The position numbers and the translations under genes were made by a program. Below are positions 15,192-19,981 of a stretch of DNA of 19,981 bases, piece by piece. The stretch lies in NCBI GenBank assembly GCA_003550445.1, contig PUKG01000050.1, positions 1-19,981 of the forward strand, given 5' to 3'. Every line of letters starts with the position of its first letter. The stretch's first letter is position 1. Origin of the DNA: Halobacteroidaceae bacterium (lineage in GTDB: Bacteria; Bacillota; Halanaerobiia; B1SED10-174). Under the pieces are notes generated by a model. It ran no database searches. It was not told where the DNA came from and was given only the letters and a program-made list of their open reading frames with translations.

Positions 15192-15220
15192 CAAAAAAAG
15201 AACCCCTTTTGCAAGGGGCT
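15192..15220 (-). terminator. Strong intrinsic terminator ending the riboswitch transcript
   Basis: On the - strand AGCCCCTT pairs with AAGGGGTT around a GCAA tetraloop (15201-15220), followed by C and seven T residues (15193-15199). It lies back to back with the + strand terminator whose T-run ends at 15190. Confidence 0.88.
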
Positions 15221-15257
15221 TAGAAAGGAGGATTGATAAGGAGGAATAAAAACTTAC

Positions 15258-15295
15258 AAAACAAAAAGCCAATTTCTCCGCCGCGAGAAAGAGGC
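15258..15295 (-). terminator. Riboswitch-linked terminator 1 with competing antiterminator
   Basis: On the - strand TTTCTC (15285-15290) pairs with GAGAAA (15273-15278) around GCGGCG. Outer GCC/GGC pairs lie beyond a 2x2 internal loop, followed by TTTTTGTTTT. The upstream sequence CCGGAGAA (15307-15314), just after the aptamer core, can instead pair with TTCTCGCGG (15281-15289). That would disrupt the terminator. Confidence 0.7.
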
Positions 15296-15297
15296 CA

Positions 15298-15402
15298 AAA
15301 TCCTGATTCTCCGGCAGCCCGACTATCTTGGCAATAGCTTTAGATTCGTGGCTTTGCGTCCTTGCCTTTCGACAAGTTTGCCATTTTCAGAGGTTGAACC
15401 TT
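15298..15402 (-). promoter_or_regulatory. Cyclic-di-GMP-I (GEMM-I) riboswitch
   Basis: Read on the - strand, the conserved elements appear in order. GGCAAAC (15376-15382) comes first, then a 6-bp hairpin CTTGTC/GGCAAG capped by a GAAA tetraloop (15361-15376). GACGCAAAGCC (15350-15360) follows, then a third helix CTAT/ATAG (within 15321-15341) and GGGCTGCCG (15312-15320). This is the GEMM-I consensus layout, including the tetraloop and the GACGCAAAGCC core. The exact ends of helix P1 are uncertain. It is unusual in having no coding gene downstream. Confidence 0.93.
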
Positions 15403-15409
15403 AACACTT

Positions 15410-15439
15410 ATTATAGCATAAAAAAGAATTGAGGGTCAA
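15410..15439 (-). promoter_or_regulatory. Sigma-A promoter of the riboswitch transcript
   Basis: On the - strand TTGACC (15434-15439) is followed after 18 bases by a perfect TATAAT (15410-15415). A TG one base ahead makes it an extended -10. The start of transcription should fall near 15402, just before the aptamer. This is the best promoter in the window, which argues that the transcript is made. Confidence 0.88.
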
Positions 15440-15654
15440 CGAAAAAAGGATATTTCCTGGAAATTTGCCGAAGGATTAAATTAAAAAGGGAAAAGAAGGG
15501 GAAAAGTATAATTAAAACGAGAAAACAGGATTGATAAAAAATATGTTTCCCAAAGAAATCAAAGTTAAGGGTATTGGAAAACGAGAAATTAACCGAAAAA
15601 AGGGAAAAGGAATTAATTAATTTTAGGTAGAAGTCTATTTTAAAAGATACCAAT
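15440..15654. other. Purine-rich gap upstream of the deaminase gene
   Basis: Nothing firm was seen in this stretch. The + strand is rich in A and G. It has a lone TATAAT (15507-15512) without a -35, and a poor sigma-H-like pair, AGGA (15608-15611) and GAAG (15630-15633), 18 bases apart. One of these may drive the downstream deaminase gene. No frame with a ribosome site was found on either strand. Confidence 0.4.
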
Positions 15655-15669
15655 TTGGAGGAGAAAATT

Positions 15670-16953
15670 ATGCCGTTGAAAATTAAAAATGTGGATTATT
15701 TTGACGGAGAAAAGTTAATTTTAAAAGGAAATATCTATATCAAGGATGGAATTATTGTGGGGTTAGGAAAAAAAGAGAAAGAACAACCTTTTCCAACTGA
15801 TAAAGAAATTGATGGGGAAAATTGCTTAGCTCTGCCCGGCCTGGTTAATTGTCATACTCATGCAGGAATGGTTTACACGAGAGGTTTTGCCGATGACAAA
15901 CCTTTAATGACCTGGCTTGAGGATTATATCTGGCCCCTGGAGGCAAAGCTGACTCCTGATGATATTTACTGGGGTTCCCTCCTGGCCATTGCAGAAATGC
16001 TTGCGTCAGGAACAACCACATTTACCGACATGTATTTTGCCATGGATAGGGTTGGAGATGCCGTTTTAGAATCGGGAATCAGGGCAGTTTTAACCTGGGG
16101 TTTAATCGGGGTGCAGGAAAATGCAATTGCCAATCTAGATAAAACTGTGGATTTCGCCACCAACTGGAGAGGAAAAGGAAATGGTCGAATTACCACAATG
16201 TTGGCTCCTCATGCCCCCTACACCTGCCCTCCCGAGTTCATGGAGGAGGTTTTAGAAAGGGCGAAAAGACATAATCTTCCAATTCATACTCATCTTGCAG
16301 AAACCAAGGATGAAATCAAACAGATTGAAAAAGACTATGGGAAAACTCCTATTAAGTGGGCCCTTGATGTGGGAATTTTTGAACATAGGACCGTTGCTGC
16401 CCATTGTGTCCACCTGAAGGATGAAGATATTAATATTCTAGCAGAAAATAATGTTGGGGTGGCTTACAATCCACAATCAAATATGAAACTCGCAAGTGGG
16501 ATAGCGCCAATTACAAAGCTGATTGAGAAAGGGGTAAAAGTAGGTTTTGGAACTGATGGGCCGGGAAGTAATAACTCCCTGGACATGTTTGCTGAATTGA
16601 AAATGGGTTCTTTGCTCCAGAAAGTTGCGGGGGAAAACTCCCAGAATCTCCCCGCAGAACAGGTTGTTAAGATGAGCACCAGTGTTGGGGCAGAAATTTT
16701 AGGCCTGGGGTCGGAAATTGGGAATTTGCAAAAAGGCAAAAAAGCTGATATAATTCTTCTCAACCTAGATAAGCCCCATTTAACCCCTTTGTTTGATCCT
16801 CTTGCTCATGTTGTATATTCCTGCAGGGGAAGTGATGTTCAAACAACCATTGTGGATGGGAAAATCCTTTATGACAGAGGAGAATTTTACACTCTTGATG
16901 TGGAAAAAATTAAATGGGAAGTCCGGGAAAGGACTCGCCACCTCACAAAATAG
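15670..16953 (+). CDS. mtaD: 5-methylthioadenosine/S-adenosylhomocysteine deaminase
   Basis: This amidohydrolase deaminates S-adenosylhomocysteine and methylthioadenosine to inosyl products, recycling by-products of methylation and polyamine synthesis in the cytosol. Metal and catalytic residues are all present: His62 and His64 (CHTHAGM), His208 (HTHLAET) with Glu211, His245 (AAHCVH) and Asp296 (GTDGPGSNN). These match the MtaD/TM0936 group, as do PHAPYTCPPE and NPQSNMKLASG. The ATG at 15670 (427 aa) follows GGAGGA by seven bases; an in-frame TTG at 15655 overlaps that ribosome site. Related guanine or chlorohydrolase members share the fold, but the motifs favour MTA/SAH deaminase. Confidence 0.93.
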   Translation: MPLKIKNVDYFDGEKLILKGNIYIKDGIIVGLGKKEKEQPFPTDKEIDGENCLALPGLVNCHTHAGMVYTRGFADDKPLMTWLEDYIWPLEAKLTPDDIYWGSLLAIAEMLASGTTTFTDMYFAMDRVGDAVLESGIRAVLTWGLIGVQENAIANLDKTVDFATNWRGKGNGRITTMLAPHAPYTCPPEFMEEVLERAKRHNLPIHTHLAETKDEIKQIEKDYGKTPIKWALDVGIFEHRTVAAHCVHLKDEDINILAENNVGVAYNPQSNMKLASGIAPITKLIEKGVKVGFGTDGPGSNNSLDMFAELKMGSLLQKVAGENSQNLPAEQVVKMSTSVGAEILGLGSEIGNLQKGKKADIILLNLDKPHLTPLFDPLAHVVYSCRGSDVQTTIVDGKILYDRGEFYTLDVEKIKWEVRERTRHLTK

Positions 16954-16962
16954 AAAAATATC

Positions 16963-16993
16963 ACCCGGTTATAAGAGGGTTTGGGGTTTTTTT
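16963..16993 (+). terminator. Weak terminator candidate after mtaD
   Basis: ACCC (16963-16966) can pair with GGGT (16977-16980) across a 10-base loop, with a T7 run at 16987-16993. The stem is only four pairs and the T-run is separated from it, so this is doubtful. Confidence 0.3.
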
Positions 16994-17040
16994 AGCGAAG
17001 TTAACAAGTACAAAATATTAGAGAAGGGGGGAAGACTTCA

Positions 17041-17778
17041 ATGAAAATATTCTGTTCTCAATGTGGTGCCGAAGTAAAGGAAAAAGATATTCTCGGTGTA
17101 GGCACTTTTGATCAAAATATTGGGAAATACGCTGGAACAACCTTTGTTACCTTTGAATGTTCATCGTGTCACCGCAAAGAATACCAGCTTTTGAGTCAAA
17201 ACCCTTTCCAGAAAGAAAGTCCCTCCGACTTTTCCGAGCACCCGGAGTTAACCCCCGAAGAAGTTATGCTTGCCCAAAGGCAGTCAAACTTCCAGGCGGA
17301 CGATTTGATTGATTTTCACTGCAGGTTGGAAGAGATTACCACTGTAAAAGAGTTTTTAACTGTTTGTTCTCTTCAGCGGAAAGCGTTGGTGGAAGACCAG
17401 GGGCAAATGATTCGCCAGCCCCAGGACGTTTACAACCTGTTTCGAAAATACAACGAACCCGATAAACAGAGGTTAATGATTTTCCTTGTGGATGAGGAAA
17501 ACCGCCTTATTACCTGGGAAACAATAGGGGAAGGGACTAAACAGAAAATGTCCTTTGACCCCCAGGTGATATTCAGGCTACCCATCCTTTTCAAAGGTGA
17601 AACTTCGGTTATTCTTGCCCAAAACGTTAACTCCATTCAAAACCATCCCAACAAAAAAGATGTTTTGCGGACAAAAAGACTCGTTAAAGCTGGTGAAATA
17701 CTGGGGATTGAGATTCTGGACCATGTTGTTATCCACAAAAAAGGGTTTTTTAGTTTTGACGAACTCAATCTACTATAA
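17041..17778 (+). CDS. Zinc-ribbon protein with a degenerate RadC/JAB-like domain
   Basis: The 245-aa protein starts with a zinc ribbon: Cys5, Cys8 (CSQC) and Cys40, Cys43 (CSSC). A linker follows to about residue 125. Residues 128-242 resemble the RadC C-terminal JAB/MPN domain, including GEGTKQK, IFRLPI, TKRLVKAGEILGIEILDHVVI and GFFSFDE. In active RadC-type domains a Glu and an HNHPSG...D motif bind zinc. Here the Glu position reads Gln143 (PDKQRL), HNHPSG reads QNHPN (Gln200, His202) with a shortened loop, and only His202 and Asp207 remain. It is therefore probably not an active metalloenzyme. The ATG follows an AAGGGGGG site. Its function is unknown; the ribbon could bind nucleic acid or protein. 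The assignment to RadC is by motif reading only. Confidence 0.65.
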   Translation: MKIFCSQCGAEVKEKDILGVGTFDQNIGKYAGTTFVTFECSSCHRKEYQLLSQNPFQKESPSDFSEHPELTPEEVMLAQRQSNFQADDLIDFHCRLEEITTVKEFLTVCSLQRKALVEDQGQMIRQPQDVYNLFRKYNEPDKQRLMIFLVDEENRLITWETIGEGTKQKMSFDPQVIFRLPILFKGETSVILAQNVNSIQNHPNKKDVLRTKRLVKAGEILGIEILDHVVIHKKGFFSFDELNLL

Positions 17779-17798
17779 AGGCCCTAGGGCCTTTTTTT
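17777..17798 (+). terminator. Intrinsic terminator after the RadC-like gene
   Basis: AAAGGCC (17777-17783) and GGCCTTT (17788-17794) pair around CTAG, with a T-run to 17798. The stem begins within the TAA stop codon. The next gene follows in 33 bases, so its promoter may lie inside or upstream of this gene. Confidence 0.88.
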
Positions 17799-17831
17799 AT
17801 GTTTAATCTTTAAGGGAGTGGAGGTTAATTT

Positions 17832-19981
17832 ATGGCCAAGCGAATAAAATTCAGGTGGGTAATTCTGGGCTTACTTGTTGCTCTGGTTTTTTTCTTTAGC
17901 GTTATTGTTAATTTTTATGTTGATATTCTCTGGTTCAGGGAAGTTGGATATTTAAATACCTTTTTCAAAATCCTTGGGACCAATTGGGGTTTGCGAGGGG
18001 TCCAGGTTGCGGTCCATTTTCTGTTTTTCTTTTTAAACTTTCTTGTTTTGAGGAAGGTGCTTTACCGACGTTTTATCCAGCAATCCTCCTCAAATGTCAT
18101 AAATATTGGCGGCCAGGAAACTGATTTATCTTTTATGGAAAACCTATCAAGAAAAACGGTTACCTTTTTAATTGGAGGATTTTCTCTTTTCCTGGCTGTT
18201 GTATTCAGTGTTGTCAACCCCGATGCCTGGAGGCATTTCCTTTTTTTCTTAAATGGGACTGATTTTGGAGTTGTGGATCCAATTCTGGGAAGAGATGCCG
18301 GGTTTTACGTTTTTGAGCTTCCTTTCCTGAGATTTATTTTTGAATCAGGTTTAATAATGCTGGTAATTACACTGGCCATTGTTGCCATTGGTTATTTTCT
18401 TTTGGCCAGATCCTCTGTTCGTTCTTTAAAATTACCTCCTCTTGCCGAAAAACACCTTTTAATTCTGGCGGGAATTTTCATGTTCTGGCGTGCCTGGGGT
18501 TATCGTTTGGATATTTACAGGCTGATGTTTTCCCGGGAGGGAGTTGTTTTTGGGCCTGGTTATGTGGATGCCACTGTTAGGGTTCCAATCTTTACCATTC
18601 TGAGTATTTCCCTTATTATTATTGGTATTATCACCCTATTTTCAATTTTCCTGCGCTCCAAAAAACATGTAATAATTCTGGTAGTGGGGTGGTTAGTTTT
18701 AGCCTTTGCTCTTACCACAATTTATCCCAATGTTATTCAAAGGTTTAGGGTAGAACCAAATGAACTTGCCCGAGAGGGGGAGTATATCAGTAACAATATT
18801 GAGTTTACTAATATTGGTTTTAATCTCCATAATATCGAAGAAAGAGAGTATACATTCAGGGGTGAATTAAACTGGGATGTTATTGAAGAACACGCCGGGA
18901 CAATAAAAAACTTAAGAATTTGGGACTGGCGTCCCATTTTACAAACTTATAGACAATTGGAAGAAAGACGCCCCTATTATGTTTTTAACCGGATTGATAT
19001 TGATCGCTATAAAATTGACGGAGAATACAGGCAGGTTATGCTTGCACCAAGGGAACTGGACCAGAGGTTATTGCCTGATCGGGCCAAAACCTGGGTAAAT
19101 GAAGCTCTCCGGTACACCCATGGGTTTGGAATGGCAATGAGTCCTGTAAATACAGCAACTTCCGAAGGATTTCCTGACCTAATTATTCGAGATATACCCC
19201 CGATATACCCCGAAGATATACCCCTGGAAAATCCCTCGATTTATTTTGGAGAAATTGATAATGAATTTGTAGTTGTAAATAATGAAGGCGCAGAATTTCA
19301 CTACCCCAGTGGAGATGAAAATATTACCTACAATTACTCGGGTGATGGGGGAATCCCAATTCACAATAGTCTTCGCAGGCTTCTTTTTGCCATAAGGTTT
19401 AATAGTTTTCAGATCCTTTTGGCTGGTGATATAAACCCGGAAAGCCGTCTAATGTTTGATCGCTCTATTCATGAAAGGGTTCGAAAAATTTCTCCGTTTC
19501 TCGCTTTCGATGGTGATCCTTATACCGTTATTCACGAGGGAAGGATTGTCTGGATTCAGGATGCTTATACAGTAACGGATATGTTCCCTTACTCAGAGCT
19601 TTCAAGGGAAGGGATAAACTATATCCGGAATTCTGTCAAAATTGTAATTGATGCTTATAATGGAAGTGTGGATTATTACGTTGTGGATGAAGAGGACCCG
19701 ATTATCCAAACCTATCAGAAAATTTTCCCTGATATGTTTAAACCAATCGATGAATTCCCAGAAGGACTGGAAAACCATTTCAGGTACCCGGAAGATATTT
19801 TCGCAATTCAAAGTCGGATGCTTACAACCTACCACATGCGTGATTTCCGGTCTTTTTATAACCGAGAGGATCAGTGGGATCTTCCCCAGGAGAGGTATGG
19901 AGGGTCTACAATTAATATGACTCCCTATTATACTTTAATGGAATTACCCGGAGAAGAGGGGCTTCACTTTGTCCTTATGAC
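17832..19981 (+). CDS. UPF0182-family membrane protein (3' end outside the window)
   Basis: The first 716 residues are visible without a stop. About seven membrane segments can be read, near residues 9-30, 56-76, 109-129, 168-192, 208-224, 251-274 and 279-298. A large soluble domain follows from about 300. Family hallmarks are GRDAGFYVFELPF (153-165) and QRFRVEPNEL followed by EYISNNI (303-323). UPF0182 proteins are typically around 900 aa, so roughly a fifth is missing. Their function is unknown; they occur in cyanobacteria, actinobacteria and clostridia. The ATG at 17832 follows GGAGGT by seven bases. A local triple repeat (GATATACCCC) lies in the soluble domain. Confidence 0.9.
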   Translation, partial: MAKRIKFRWVILGLLVALVFFFSVIVNFYVDILWFREVGYLNTFFKILGTNWGLRGVQVAVHFLFFFLNFLVLRKVLYRRFIQQSSSNVINIGGQETDLSFMENLSRKTVTFLIGGFSLFLAVVFSVVNPDAWRHFLFFLNGTDFGVVDPILGRDAGFYVFELPFLRFIFESGLIMLVITLAIVAIGYFLLARSSVRSLKLPPLAEKHLLILAGIFMFWRAWGYRLDIYRLMFSREGVVFGPGYVDATVRVPIFTILSISLIIIGIITLFSIFLRSKKHVIILVVGWLVLAFALTTIYPNVIQRFRVEPNELAREGEYISNNIEFTNIGFNLHNIEEREYTFRGELNWDVIEEHAGTIKNLRIWDWRPILQTYRQLEERRPYYVFNRIDIDRYKIDGEYRQVMLAPRELDQRLLPDRAKTWVNEALRYTHGFGMAMSPVNTATSEGFPDLIIRDIPPIYPEDIPLENPSIYFGEIDNEFVVVNNEGAEFHYPSGDENITYNYSGDGGIPIHNSLRRLLFAIRFNSFQILLAGDINPESRLMFDRSIHERVRKISPFLAFDGDPYTVIHEGRIVWIQDAYTVTDMFPYSELSREGINYIRNSVKIVIDAYNGSVDYYVVDEEDPIIQTYQKIFPDMFKPIDEFPEGLENHFRYPEDIFAIQSRMLTTYHMRDFRSFYNREDQWDLPQERYGGSTINMTPYYTLMELPGEEGLHFVLM
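19191..19224 (+). repeat. Three copies of the decamer GATATACCCC
   Basis: Copies start at 19191, 19202 and 19215, inside the UPF0182 gene. The offsets of 11 and 13 bases mean the middle copy is read in another frame. The encoded stretch is Pro-rich (DIPPIYPEDIPL). Confidence 0.85.

Larger units (their letters stand above)
15193..15402 (-). ncRNA. Putative c-di-GMP-controlled small RNA with two anti-SD motifs
   Basis: From the predicted start near 15402 to terminator 2 the transcript is about 210 bases and has no credible reading frame. The 3' part after terminator 1 (about 15257-15193) carries two CCUCCUU motifs. They are the complements of AAGGAGG at 15238-15244 and 15225-15231, 13 bases apart, in an A/U-rich and probably single-stranded stretch. 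Such motifs could pair with Shine-Dalgarno sequences of mRNAs. Downstream on this strand there is no gene, only the antisense of pgsA. The regulatory role is inference. The alternative is a relic riboswitch that lost its gene. Confidence 0.55.

Noticed and set aside
15224..15244. Two + strand AAGGAGG sequences as ribosome sites of a leader peptide
   Set aside because: No start codon lies at a proper distance (the nearest TTG is one base away), and the stretch is antisense to the well-supported riboswitch transcript.
14996..15272. Two small - strand frames (15084-15272 and 14996-15214) as the gene controlled by the riboswitch
   Set aside because: Neither has a ribosome site, both run through one or more terminator hairpins, and the sequences look random. 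The first begins inside terminator 1.
15507..15512. TATAAT as a promoter for mtaD
   Set aside because: There is no -35-like hexamer at 16-18 bases and the region is A-rich, so a chance match is likely.

Overview
This window is a stretch of chromosomal core genes from a low-GC, A/G-rich Firmicute. Every recognisable protein gene is on the + strand. The fab-acpP-rnc cluster, the IspH-S1 fusion and the PDZ/radical-SAM/DUF512 gene next to der point to a clostridial Firmicute. The gene at 12359 encodes a secreted beta-barrel-like protein that ends in Phe, as outer-membrane proteins do. This suggests a diderm Firmicute. Halanaerobiales is my best guess, with Negativicutes or Limnochordia-like lineages as alternatives; the lineage is inference only.

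Layout. 1-3241 is type II fatty-acid synthesis: the plsX tail, fabH, fabD, fabG and acpP, closed by a hairpin. 3272-7794 holds rnc, cmk, plsC and a very large ispH-rpsA fusion (789 aa) with a Glu-rich linker, ending in an intrinsic terminator. 7842-11548 is a new unit with a good sigma-A promoter: the DUF512 protein, der and gpsA, each overlapping the next by ATGA. 11549-12290 has structured noncoding DNA and a HU gene. 12295-15045 is a probable operon of outer-membrane protein, M42 aminopeptidase and pgsA, whose terminator overlaps the pgsA stop codon. 15046-15669 has no gene but is rich in RNA signals. 15670-17798 holds an MTA/SAH deaminase and a zinc-ribbon/degenerate RadC-like protein. From 17832 to the window edge runs a UPF0182 membrane protein.

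The most interesting region is 15118-15439. The - strand carries a near-consensus promoter, a clear cyclic-di-GMP-I riboswitch and a terminator with a competing antiterminator. Beyond that lies a short tail with two CCUCCUU motifs (perfect anti-Shine-Dalgarno sequence) and a second strong terminator. No gene follows on that strand, so the riboswitch appears to control a small noncoding RNA. A convergent + strand hairpin RNA shows AGGAGG in its apical loop and ends almost back to back with it. A c-di-GMP-controlled anti-SD small RNA, perhaps with a decoy partner, is the hypothesis most worth testing.

Other points: two sigma-H-like promoters with identical spacing precede HU and the outer-membrane protein gene; the RadC-like protein has lost catalytic residues; HU has a basic insertion; and fabF and plsY are absent from their usual positions.
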